Shown piece after piece: positions 38,125 through 50,377 of a stretch of DNA of 58,841 bases. Source of the stretch: Phycisphaerae bacterium (lineage in GTDB: Bacteria; Planctomycetota; Phycisphaerae; Sedimentisphaerales; SM23-30); assembly GCA_016342495.1 (NCBI GenBank), contig JAEIOG010000023.1, forward strand, positions 1-58,841, read 5' to 3'. The notes below the pieces were generated by a model. It was not told where the DNA came from. It made no database searches and saw only the letters and a program-made list of their open reading frames with translations. Numbering within the stretch: the first letter of the stretch is position 1; each line of letters opens with the position of its first letter. A program made the translations under genes and the position numbers.

Positions 38125-38152
38125 AAACAGCACGAAGCGGCAGCGCCGTGCT
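38125..38152 (-). repeat. Hairpin repeat family A, copy 1
   Basis: 28 bases that on the minus strand read stem AGCACG, core GCGCTGCCGCTT, stem CGTGCT, then GTTT. The same layout recurs at 38220-38247 (+) and 52913-52940 (+). It faces copy 2 in inverted orientation with a 67-base spacer, like REP/BIME elements. Confidence 0.7.
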
Positions 38153-38219
38153 AAGGCATTATGCCATATTCAATGATGATTAAAGCAATTTTAGCGTTAA
38201 ACCACAATTTACGTTTTTT

Positions 38220-38247
38220 AGCTGGGCGCTGCCGCTTCCAGCTGTTT
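38220..38247 (+). repeat. Hairpin repeat family A, copy 2 (covarying stem)
   Basis: Stem AGCTGG, the identical core GCGCTGCCGCTT, stem CCAGCT, then GTTT. Compared with copies 1 and 3, two stem base pairs have changed on both sides so pairing is kept, while the core is untouched. Confidence 0.7.
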
Positions 38248-38321
38248 GTTAGCCCTATATTGGCTTATTATCGCCATTTATTTCAAGTCGCTAAAGTGTT
38301 ACAATAATATCAAAAAAAACT

Positions 38322-41120
38322 TTAGTCCAATACATTAATATTTGGATTTAAAGCCCATGGCAAAGTTCCGAGCCAGTTTTCAGCAAAAATAATGATGTCA
38401 CCAAAATCAATATCACCATCAAGATTTACATCGGCTGAATTTAATGATTGAGATTCAAGCCAGCAATTGGAGATATTCGCAAAATCATGCAGATCAACTA
38501 TACCATCATAATCATTATCCCCCTTCAACAGCCATAGACTGCGACTGGCAAAAATCGTCCCGCCACAGGCACCCATATTCAGTCGACCGCCATTAGGCAT
38601 AGTCTCACGGATGGGATTTATATCTGGTTGACCAGCATCCACGCATGGGCTGGTAATATTATCCGATACCCATTGCACAGGATAACTGGAAACACTATTG
38701 GGGTCATTAAAACCTGTGAATCGTCCAAACTTACTAGCTAAATAGAAAGAATTATCATCTTCGGCCCCAAAAAAGGCTGGCCCAGAAATATTGTCATGAA
38801 GAATAACCCGCCCTGAATCCATTGATGGCAATTGTATATTATCCTTATCATATCTGGAATATATCATTTCGCAGCCTGAAGCCTGATCACAGAAAAAATC
38901 ACCACTGTCATTTCCGGAAAAAATCGTATTAGCAATCAATGGCTGAGAATCACCCTGAACTACCATCCCTGTCCGGTTATTTACGATAGTAAGATTAGAC
39001 AATGTTGGCGATGTATGAACACAACTGACCGCCCAGAAGCAATCCCGAAAAATCATATTTCTGATTACAGTCTCGCGGGTTTCAGCATTATGGCAAACCA
39101 GACCATAACCATTAAGTGGTTGGATAACAGCCGGGACCGAAGCGCTTTGGATAAGAATTTTTTTACCCAATGGATCGATAGTCTCAGGATATACCCCCGG
39201 CCAGACAAGAATAACATTAGTATCAACCGCGACATTGACAGCCTGGACGATAGTCTTAAATGCGCTCTGGCGAATATAACCTTCATTGCTGTCACCACCA
39301 AGAAAGCCATCGACATGCAAAAGACGATACCGAATGCTTTTGCTGGCCTGGAAGCTTTGGCCATAAGCTCCGATATTAATTCTCCTGCCACTAGGCCATG
39401 GCTCAGCCGCTGTTAATTTATAAGGAATCCCTGCGTCTATACAAGGACTATGGCTAGAATCGCTCACCCATTGCTGACTGCGAGGATTATAACGCCCTGC
39501 TGTTGATTGCAAATGATAATCAGGATTCACCGCAGAGCCAATATTAGCGAACAAAGGGTCAACATCAATATTATACAGACCTGCAAAGCCACCTTTAACA
39601 TTACAATATTGCACGGGAGCAATATTTGCGATATTGTCAAATTTAATTTGGTTATTATCCTTATTCCAGATAATTGAATTACTGATTTTTACGCTGGCAT
39701 CTGATATTTCGACAACAGCGCATGCATTTGGGTCTGATATTGGTTTACAATCATTATCCGCAATTGTACAGTTTGTAATTTCAAACACATCAGTATCACT
39801 ACGTTTACCATTAACATATATCCCAGATCCCCCCTGGGCAATATTTTGATATACCAAGCATTGTTTGATTAAAACATTGCCAGAGTCCTCAAAACACAAC
39901 CCTGCTCCTGTCAGATTACCCGATGCAAAATTACCTGAAATAATAGTTTCAAAAATAGCCGGACTGCTTTTATAACAATAAATCCCAGCTCCCATGCTGT
40001 TACCATTGCATTTATTATTTTTGATTATACATTTAATGATTTGTGTTTTATTGTTGTGAAACATCGCTATCGCGCCGCCCATAGCTTTGTATTGTGCTAA
40101 ATCGGAATTGCCCGCCACACAATTTTGAATTTCACAATCATATATAACCGGCCCACCGCCAACAACCCCGATGGCACCGCCGATATGGGCCTGGCTATTG
40201 ATAATCTTACATTTCGAAATTATGGGGCTGGAAAATTCACAATAAATAGAACCACCAACAGAATGACTCGATGATTTTACCCATGGAATATCAGCATCGG
40301 CAGTTTCAATGCCTGAAACATAGCCATTGATGATTGTAAAACCTTGTATGATTGAATTATTATTTTCGCCATTGTGAAAATAAAATGCTCGGTGGCTGTT
40401 CTGACAATTAATAATTGTTTCTTCAGGACCATTTGCACTTCTCAGGCTTATGGCTTTACCCAGAAAATCAATATCGCAATTGCCCTCGCCAGTATAGACT
40501 CCGGGTAGAACTTCAATTATTTGACCCGTCACAGCATTATCAATAGCTTCCTGAATTGTATCAAAATGATAAGGCACAATAATGTCAGCCGTATCGCTGA
40601 TGAAATTAACTGAAAGATTATCAATAGAAGCCCCCTGACCTATAAATTGTACGAATAACTGACCTGTCAAAGAAAATACAGGCACCCGATTATAACCAGT
40701 TTCCAAATCAATAGGAACTGACCATATATGCCCAGTTGACGACAACCGGCATTTTAATGAAGTATTAACATAATTCTCAAAAGGAAATTCTACATCAAAT
40801 GTGATGCTGCCTTTTATGGTTTTATGATCAGTATCATCAGGCTTCAGCGGAAACCGGTATAAAATATCAGCAGGGATATTCTTATGCCCCATAAAAACCA
40901 GGGTTCGCGGCGAATCTGTCAAATAAGTGTTATAAAACAAATAAGGCTGGGCTGGCGGATAGGCAGTTTCGGGCCACTGAACACAATGGGCTACGCTGTC
41001 ATTGATAGCTTTATCGGAATTGAAATTATCATAATATTCATAAGCCCAGACAAACTGGTTTTGCCACAATGCCAGCGAGCATAAAATAAATAATAAGATT
41101 TTACGGTTTAGATAAAACAC
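38322..41120 (-). CDS. Secreted right-handed beta-helix protein with dockerin-like C-terminus
   Basis: Exported protein of 932 residues. A signal peptide (1-26) is followed by a beta-sandwich domain (~27-185). Two parallel beta-helix regions follow (~190-580 and ~600-830) with DUF1565-type openings such as IQEAIDNAVTGQIIEVLPGVYTGEG and FKTIVQAVNVAVDTNVILVWPGVYPETI. The C-terminus has a dockerin-like EF-hand pair (DNDYDGIVDLHDFANISNCW and DVNLDGDIDFGDIIIFAENW). Such helices often bind or cleave polysaccharides, but no lyase residues could be assigned. The start codon is GTG with an AGGAA ribosome site lying over the end of the sigma-factor gene 4 bases upstream, so the two are almost certainly coupled. 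This protein is the likely partner or output of that regulator (inferred). Confidence 0.84.
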   Translation of the reverse strand: MFYLNRKILLFILCSLALWQNQFVWAYEYYDNFNSDKAINDSVAHCVQWPETAYPPAQPYLFYNTYLTDSPRTLVFMGHKNIPADILYRFPLKPDDTDHKTIKGSITFDVEFPFENYVNTSLKCRLSSTGHIWSVPIDLETGYNRVPVFSLTGQLFVQFIGQGASIDNLSVNFISDTADIIVPYHFDTIQEAIDNAVTGQIIEVLPGVYTGEGNCDIDFLGKAISLRSANGPEETIINCQNSHRAFYFHNGENNNSIIQGFTIINGYVSGIETADADIPWVKSSSHSVGGSIYCEFSSPIISKCKIINSQAHIGGAIGVVGGGPVIYDCEIQNCVAGNSDLAQYKAMGGAIAMFHNNKTQIIKCIIKNNKCNGNSMGAGIYCYKSSPAIFETIISGNFASGNLTGAGLCFEDSGNVLIKQCLVYQNIAQGGSGIYVNGKRSDTDVFEITNCTIADNDCKPISDPNACAVVEISDASVKISNSIIWNKDNNQIKFDNIANIAPVQYCNVKGGFAGLYNIDVDPLFANIGSAVNPDYHLQSTAGRYNPRSQQWVSDSSHSPCIDAGIPYKLTAAEPWPSGRRINIGAYGQSFQASKSIRYRLLHVDGFLGGDSNEGYIRQSAFKTIVQAVNVAVDTNVILVWPGVYPETIDPLGKKILIQSASVPAVIQPLNGYGLVCHNAETRETVIRNMIFRDCFWAVSCVHTSPTLSNLTIVNNRTGMVVQGDSQPLIANTIFSGNDSGDFFCDQASGCEMIYSRYDKDNIQLPSMDSGRVILHDNISGPAFFGAEDDNSFYLASKFGRFTGFNDPNSVSSYPVQWVSDNITSPCVDAGQPDINPIRETMPNGGRLNMGACGGTIFASRSLWLLKGDNDYDGIVDLHDFANISNCWLESQSLNSADVNLDGDIDFGDIIIFAENWLGTLPWALNPNINVLD

Positions 41121-41124
41121 TGGT

Positions 41125-42978
41125 TTATTCCTGAACTTCCTCGCAAAGATTCATCAGCCAAAATATCCCCGGGCTCTTCCTGGTTTCCGAAGTTGGCAAG
41201 TTATTACCGGGTATTTGATTTTCAATATCTCTGTAATACTCAAATTTCATGTAGCCAACAGTTTGGCTGTTTTCAAACACAATCTCTTTAATCAAGTCCT
41301 GATATAAATCAATGGTATAAATCAGTTTATTATCATTATTGGTGATAATAATCCTGACATTTTGTTTATCGGGCAATAATTCTGTGGTAAATTGCATTTT
41401 TTGGGCAATCGCGTCTCGTCTGATAATATCAATTGTATGCAAACCCAGCCATGGCCTTTGCAAACCTGCCAGGAAACTTCCCGCCGGATATTTTACTGCT
41501 ACATCATTGCCAACCTTTAATACAGCCTGATTTGCATTATCAACAATTTCATAATCCGAGCCGATTTGCATTTGCACCCAGGGTCCATGCTCCGCATACT
41601 TATCACAATAAAAAGGAATCTGCCCCTTACCTGAAACCTGCTGGCGATTAATATGCCCTGATATCGCAAAATAAGCCCAGCCCTGTTTATGAATGTCGTC
41701 ACGGTTATCGACCAAAGTCGCCTTACTGGGCCAGTCACATTTAAAATAATCTTCCCCCAAAAGATTGTGGTGCCTGATGAGTTTCCAATTATCGTTAATA
41801 CTTGAACCATCCTTTTCAGTTACAATCAACAAACCATTACCACGCGACTGAGATTGAACCATTTTATTAGAAAAACCCTGTACCCGCTCTAAATAAGCGG
41901 TAAATTCAGCAGAATCAGTGGGTAATTGCATAACGGATAAATCAGGATTAAAATAATGATAATTTTGCGAATAAATCTTATTGCCAGAATACGGATAATA
42001 AAAACTTCCCTGATGATTCTGAAGCAGAAGGCATTGCGAAATATGATTATCCGGGTCTACAGCAATCCTTTTAGTCATCACCATAGCTCCGGGCCCCTTA
42101 GGGTAATAATACCAATGCTGCACCGGAACATTATCATTATTTATAAGCTGCTGGGCATGTATTATCTCTAACCGTTGTTGGCTGATACCAGGCAATAAAT
42201 TAGAATCATTTCCTCCCCGAAGGGCGATACTACCAGAATAAATCAAGGCAACAGCCATATAGCACATTATTGCCAGCTTGCTGGTCATAAAACCAACAGT
42301 AGCAACTGAACTGCCAACACTAATAGTCGAAGAACCGATAATAACATTTGCCGCAGCAGCTTCACTGACAGCTGTAATTTTCCCAAATATTGTTAAAGCC
42401 AAAATAATTGATAAACCCGAATAGCCAGTATTCGCTAATTGTTTGGCCAGAGATTTTTTCGCACGCAGGAAAAGCATCCGTACCGCGAATTTATTGCTTT
42501 CCAGCGATTTAGCAATATCGCCGTAATCCATTTGTTCATAGCATCGCATACTAAGAATAGCTCGATGTTCCGGTTTGAGCTTGCTGATTGCACAAGAGAC
42601 GGCATTGGTAAGCTCATCACTGATAACAGCAGCTAAACCATCGTGATTGTCAGTGTGCTTATCCTGAGGGTCCATCTCTGATAAGGAAACCGTTTTATGC
42701 CGTATTGCCGACCTTTGCTGATGCCTGATTTTATTAAAAGCAATGCCGCAAAGCCAGGGCCAAAAACGCCCCGGTTCATGAAGTTTGCTGATAACCTGAC
42801 ACATTTCCATCAAGGATTCCTGAACGATGTCAGCAGCTAACTCATCCCGTAGCACAATACGATAAACATGCCTGTGCAAAGGGGCAATAGCCAACTGGGA
42901 CAGCTGATCAAGGCTCTGCTTATCTCCCAGGCGAGCCCGGTTGACAAGATTGATTGTATTTTCATTATTTAAAAACAT
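41125..42978 (-). CDS. ECF sigma factor fused to membrane segments and a large C-terminal domain
   Basis: Protein of 617 residues. Residues ~10-180 are an ECF sigma factor: region 2 with DELAADIVQESLMEMCQ and WPWLCGIAFNKIR, region 4 with LKPEHRAILSMRCYEQMDYGDIAKSL. Two hydrophobic stretches follow (~187-205 and ~233-253). The remaining ~360 residues are soluble, beta-rich and of no family I recognise (for example YYYPKGPGAMVMTKRIAVDPDN and PWLGLHTIDIIRRDAI). If the second stretch spans the membrane, the C-terminal part is extracytoplasmic, so one polypeptide would join signal receiver and sigma factor. ECF factors normally use separate anti-sigma proteins. It is the first gene of an operon with the beta-helix protein. 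Confidence 0.85.
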   Translation of the reverse strand: MFLNNENTINLVNRARLGDKQSLDQLSQLAIAPLHRHVYRIVLRDELAADIVQESLMEMCQVISKLHEPGRFWPWLCGIAFNKIRHQQRSAIRHKTVSLSEMDPQDKHTDNHDGLAAVISDELTNAVSCAISKLKPEHRAILSMRCYEQMDYGDIAKSLESNKFAVRMLFLRAKKSLAKQLANTGYSGLSIILALTIFGKITAVSEAAAANVIIGSSTISVGSSVATVGFMTSKLAIMCYMAVALIYSGSIALRGGNDSNLLPGISQQRLEIIHAQQLINNDNVPVQHWYYYPKGPGAMVMTKRIAVDPDNHISQCLLLQNHQGSFYYPYSGNKIYSQNYHYFNPDLSVMQLPTDSAEFTAYLERVQGFSNKMVQSQSRGNGLLIVTEKDGSSINDNWKLIRHHNLLGEDYFKCDWPSKATLVDNRDDIHKQGWAYFAISGHINRQQVSGKGQIPFYCDKYAEHGPWVQMQIGSDYEIVDNANQAVLKVGNDVAVKYPAGSFLAGLQRPWLGLHTIDIIRRDAIAQKMQFTTELLPDKQNVRIIITNNDNKLIYTIDLYQDLIKEIVFENSQTVGYMKFEYYRDIENQIPGNNLPTSETRKSPGIFWLMNLCEEVQE

Positions 42979-43573
42979 AACTATATATATGTGCCATCGA
43001 ATTAAGAAATATAACGGTTATTTTTCGAAAAATTACAAAATATATAAAATTTCAACCGTAGAAACAAATTTATGCCCATATAGTAAATTATACAGGATTT
43101 GGAGCTAAATTCTGAAAAAAAATATATTTTTACCGTTATATCCTGCTTTGTCCGGGAACTATTATTATGAACAGACGCCTCAGAGTGACTTCAAACGTTC
43201 TTTTTTCATTAAGCTAACCTCTAATAATTGCTTTTATTGCGAAAATGTTCTTTTATTTGCAGACAAGAGACAAAAAACGCCAAATTTTTTAAGGGTACCT
43301 CTAATAATTGCTTTTGAGCTGAGAGTAGAAGGTTTTTTTGGCTGACAAGGAACAAAGAATCGTGCATATTTGTAGATATTCACGTTTTTTGATCCGCAGT
43401 TCAGCCGGAAAAAAATTCGCTATCAGGCAAAATTGAATTTTTAGAGGTTCCCTATAATCTTAAAAGTTTTTTGTTCGGCAGTTCAGTTGACAAAAGATTC
43501 ATCAAAGCAAGATTTAATTATTGGAGGTTACCTTCTATTACTTAGACTAATATTTTTTATGGAGGCTAAAGCT
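42979..43573. other. Intergenic region between the sigma-fusion and GEVED genes
   Basis: About 595 bases between divergent genes. A 10-bp inverted repeat ATATAACGGT / ACCGTTATAT lies at 43009-43018 and 43132-43141. From 43197 to about 43500 there are repeated short units, described separately. A TTGACA box at 43487 has no good -10 partner. Start signals for both flanking genes must lie here but were not located. Confidence 0.4.
43197..43500. repeat. Cluster of degenerate repeats, possible remnants of mobile-element ends
   Basis: A 19-bp perfect direct repeat ACCTCTAATAATTGCTTTT occurs at 43217-43235 and 43297-43315, with its first eight bases inverted at 43441-43448. A second unit, GTTTTTTG-T-C-GCAGTTCAG (19 of 21 bases shared), is at 43384-43404 and 43466-43486. 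Weaker relatives begin at 43197, 43247 and 43332. AGGGTACCTCTAA (43292-43304) and TTAGAGGTTCCCT (43441-43453) form near-perfect inverted ends about 160 bases apart, as in a small MITE-like element. No transposase is present. Confidence 0.5.
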
Positions 43574-46500
43574 ATGGCTATTAGAAAATTATTGTTTGTG
43601 GCATTAGTATTGTCACTGTCGTTTACCCCGGTATTTGCCCATTGGAACCCCGATGATGGCCATAAAATGCATTTCCCACAAATGCCTGACCCAGATGGCT
43701 GGGATGTTGCATTGCACCCGGTTATGTTGGCTGACGATTTCAAGTGTAGCCAAACCGGCCCTGTTACTGATATCCATTTCTGGATTTCATGGAAAGATGA
43801 TGTCGTTGGCGAAATCCTCGATTGGCATATGGCAATCCACGAAGACCTCAATGGCCGCCCCGGCCAGGCTTTATGGAAATTCCAAGATGGTAAAATTGCC
43901 ATGCGCCATGAAGAACCATCCAAACAAGGTTGGCTGTGGCCTTATGGCGCAACTGATGCAGACAGATTCATCCCTGACAATCATACAAAATACACTCAGA
44001 TAAACGTTACAGAAATTGAAAAACCTTTCATTCAAAAAGAAGGTACTGTTTATTGGCTGGTGATTTATTCTTATAACACTTTTGGCCCCGATGGTGATAC
44101 CAGAGTCCAGATTGGTTGGAAAACTTCTCTGGATACCTATGGCCAATCTGCTATGTGGGCCCCAGGACCAATGTCAGCCAGCCCATTAGGGTTTCAGCCT
44201 ATACCAAGCCCTTCATCAGATCAAATCGATTTAGCTTTTGTTATTAATCGTGTTGATCAGCCCCAGAGACCAATGGATTTTGGCGATGCCGATGAAACAA
44301 AATCCAATTCTTACCCGACGACCCTGCTGCGTAACGGTGCCAGACATCTTATTGTTCCTGGCGTATTTATGGGCTCACCACTATTAACGGTCATTCAAAT
44401 TGATCCAGAACTGGATGGCCAACCCACCCCCGGTTGTAATGGTGATGATAATAATGGCATTGATGATGAACAGGCTGTCGTCTTGCCTTCGTTATTGGTA
44501 CCAAACACCGTCGCTACTGTTGAAATTATGGTTTCAACCAAAGGCTATATTGATGCCTGGATTGACTTTAATGGTGATGGCGACTGGGATGACATTGGTG
44601 AGAAAATCTGCAATAGCACACCTGTAGAAACTGGCTTGAATGCTTTGACATTTAGTGTTCCAGCCACAACATCAGACCTCGAACAGGGCAATCGTTTAAC
44701 ATCATCACGTTTCCGCTTTAGTACACAAGGTGATCTGAACTATTTCGGCTTTGCCCCTGACGGCGAAGTAGAAGATTATCCAGTGAGGATTGGCCCTAAT
44801 CCTCAGCCTTTACTTGATTATGGCGATGCACCCGATGGCGACTTTGCACCCGGTGGCTACCCCACCTTGCGTATTCACAATGGGGCAAGACATACACTGG
44901 TCAGAGGCGTTCGCTTAGGTCGATATATTGACCCCGAAATCGATGGGCAGCCTTCAAATGGAGCCGATGGCGATGATCTTTCAGCTTTAGATGATGAAGA
45001 TGGTGTTTCTTTCGGTGGGCCATTTATTCCCGGTCAGGAAACGGAAATCAAGGTAATGGCCACATGTAATGGTTTACTCTATGGCTGGATTGACTTTAAT
45101 GCCAACAGCAGCTGGGCTGATAACATTGATCAGGTATTCATCGCCGAACCATTATTAGCCGGAGTAAACTACCTCAAAATACCAGTTCCATTATTAACTC
45201 AGACTGAACCATTTAAAACTTATGCAAGATTTAGATTTGTCACCCAGGATACCGCAATCGCACCGCTTAGCTTTGATGGCCCTGCCAGTGATGGAGAAGT
45301 GGAAGATTATGTCGTTGAAGTTGTCCCAAGACCATTATTCGACTTTGGTGATGCCCCTGAGCTGCGCTGTGATAATACCGACCTGGTTCGCTGCAACAGT
45401 TATCCAACAACCCTGAGCCGTAATGGAGCAAGACACATCGTCGACCGCAGCATTTTCCTGGGTCACCCATTCGCTGATTGTATTCAGATCGATGCCGAGC
45501 TTGATGGCCAGCCAACCATGGCTGCCGATGGCGATGATTTAGCTGACCTTGATGATGAACAAGGTGTCAATTTCCTCAGCCCGATAGTTCCAGGTATGCC
45601 CGCTAAGGTACAGGTATTTGCCTCAGTCGATGGCTTCCTTGATGCCTGGATTGATTTTAATCATGATGGTGACTGGGACGACTTTGGTGAACAGATTTTT
45701 GCCAGCGAACCTTTGACTATGGGTGAAAATGGTTTATTATTTAATACTCCAGCTCATCCACATGCGATTGTCACCAATGCAAGAACCTATGGGCGATTCC
45801 GATTCAGTACCTATGGTGGCTTAAACTACAAAGGCCCCGCCCGTAATGGTGAAGTGGAAGATTATGCTGTCAAAATTGAAGAACCGCAAAAAACTCCCGA
45901 TCTGGGCGATGCACCTGATAGTACAAACAGTTTCAATATTGACATGACAGCCTACCGCAGTGTTGGACCTTTGGATGTTGTAATCAAAGCAAATTATCCA
46001 ACGGTATATCGCATTGGTTCGCCGCCTTATGGACCTATTCACTGGAATCCAATGCTGGTTGCCCATCTGGGTAGTAATATTTCACGTGAATTTGAAGCGG
46101 ATTATGGTTTCGATGAAGATCCACTTAATAATCTTATTCCACCTTTAGATAGAGCCAATCTGGACAAAGCCGACAATGGCATCAAAATGCCTTTGAATCT
46201 GCCTCATTGCAACTGGACTAGCTTTGAATATATTGTACGGGTATATCAGCCTACAAGGAGATTATATGTCAACGCATGGTTCGACTGGAACCGCGATGGT
46301 GACTGGGACGATACCATTCCAGCTACGTCAAATGATTTGCCTTGCCGAGTAAAGGAATGGGCTGTACGCAATCAGATGCTGACTGGACTGAATCAGGGAA
46401 TTCACAGCATAAAATCTGAACCATTTTTACCATGGCATCCCAAATTCTCTCAGCAGCAAATGCCGAAAATCTGGATGCGTATTATGATATCTGAAAAACC

Positions 46501-46711
46501 ATGGGAACCGGCCCTGACCGATACCGCTGATGCTATAGGCTATGGCGGATCAGGACCTGAAGATGGATACTGGATTGGCGAGACCGAAGATTATTTCTTC
46601 TGCCCTACCGCCCACCTCAGAAGATCTGCTGACCTGAATGGTAATAGAAAAGTCGATCTGGATGACCTGGCAATCCTGTCATCACAATGGCTAACCGACA
46701 CTGAAGAATAA
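43574..46711 (+). CDS. Secreted GEVED-repeat surface protein with dockerin-like C-terminus
   Basis: Exported protein of 1045 residues. A signal peptide (ends near TPVFAHW) is followed by an N-terminal beta domain (~23-235; WDVALHPVMLADDFKCSQTG). Three GEVED repeats of about 170 residues come next, each running from a DFGDA[DP] opening through DAWIDFN.DGDWDD to a DGEVEDY or NGEVEDY end. A fourth, diverged unit (~775-1005) follows, then a C-terminal dockerin-like motif (ADLNGNRKVDLDDLAILSSQW). The acidic repeats look like calcium-binding adhesin modules; no enzyme part is visible. I chose the ATG at 43574, preceded by GGAGG at 8 bases, over in-frame starts at 43487 and 43559. Repeat modules 1 and 3 are the most alike, so internal duplication is likely. 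Confidence 0.85.
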   Translation: MAIRKLLFVALVLSLSFTPVFAHWNPDDGHKMHFPQMPDPDGWDVALHPVMLADDFKCSQTGPVTDIHFWISWKDDVVGEILDWHMAIHEDLNGRPGQALWKFQDGKIAMRHEEPSKQGWLWPYGATDADRFIPDNHTKYTQINVTEIEKPFIQKEGTVYWLVIYSYNTFGPDGDTRVQIGWKTSLDTYGQSAMWAPGPMSASPLGFQPIPSPSSDQIDLAFVINRVDQPQRPMDFGDADETKSNSYPTTLLRNGARHLIVPGVFMGSPLLTVIQIDPELDGQPTPGCNGDDNNGIDDEQAVVLPSLLVPNTVATVEIMVSTKGYIDAWIDFNGDGDWDDIGEKICNSTPVETGLNALTFSVPATTSDLEQGNRLTSSRFRFSTQGDLNYFGFAPDGEVEDYPVRIGPNPQPLLDYGDAPDGDFAPGGYPTLRIHNGARHTLVRGVRLGRYIDPEIDGQPSNGADGDDLSALDDEDGVSFGGPFIPGQETEIKVMATCNGLLYGWIDFNANSSWADNIDQVFIAEPLLAGVNYLKIPVPLLTQTEPFKTYARFRFVTQDTAIAPLSFDGPASDGEVEDYVVEVVPRPLFDFGDAPELRCDNTDLVRCNSYPTTLSRNGARHIVDRSIFLGHPFADCIQIDAELDGQPTMAADGDDLADLDDEQGVNFLSPIVPGMPAKVQVFASVDGFLDAWIDFNHDGDWDDFGEQIFASEPLTMGENGLLFNTPAHPHAIVTNARTYGRFRFSTYGGLNYKGPARNGEVEDYAVKIEEPQKTPDLGDAPDSTNSFNIDMTAYRSVGPLDVVIKANYPTVYRIGSPPYGPIHWNPMLVAHLGSNISREFEADYGFDEDPLNNLIPPLDRANLDKADNGIKMPLNLPHCNWTSFEYIVRVYQPTRRLYVNAWFDWNRDGDWDDTIPATSNDLPCRVKEWAVRNQMLTGLNQGIHSIKSEPFLPWHPKFSQQQMPKIWMRIMISEKPWEPALTDTADAIGYGGSGPEDGYWIGETEDYFFCPTAHLRRSADLNGNRKVDLDDLAILSSQWLTDTEE

Positions 46712-46746
46712 TTCTTCAACTGCATTAACCATTGTTTATCATATAA

Positions 46747-46776
46747 CCGGGCGAGCATAAGCTCGCCCGGTATTTT
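46747..46776 (+). terminator. Strong Rho-independent terminator
   Basis: A perfect 10-bp GC-rich stem CCGGGCGAGC / GCTCGCCCGG with an ATAA loop and a TATTTT tail on the plus strand. It separates the convergent GEVED and beta-galactosidase genes and could also slow transcription from the other side. Confidence 0.85.
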
Positions 46777-46789
46777 ATATTTAAACGGT

Positions 46790-50377
<3,588 letters not shown>

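Larger units (their letters stand above)
38004..38321. other. Intergenic region with a divergent hairpin-repeat pair
   Basis: About 320 bases between two minus-strand genes. It carries two 28-base hairpin repeats in opposite orientation (38125-38152 and 38220-38247). A TATAAT-like box on the minus strand near 38050-38060 may serve the pseudopilin-like gene. Nothing else was seen. Confidence 0.5.

Noticed and set aside
38180-38255. Integron attC-like site around the repeat at 38220
   Set aside because: The outer seven-base boxes each deviate from the attC consensus by one base, and no integrase or cassette array is present. The REP-like reading explains the sequence better.
43148-43345. 65-codon open frame in the sigma/GEVED intergenic region
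   Set aside because: It has no ribosome site, runs through repeated AT-rich DNA and has no recognisable product.
43217-43486. CRISPR array
   Set aside because: Repeats are two to five in number, variable and unevenly spaced, and no cas genes are present.
43521-43530. A GGAGG ribosome-like site hinting at a leader peptide
   Set aside because: No start codon lies at a usable distance downstream; the real ribosome site of the GEVED gene is the GGAGG at 43561.
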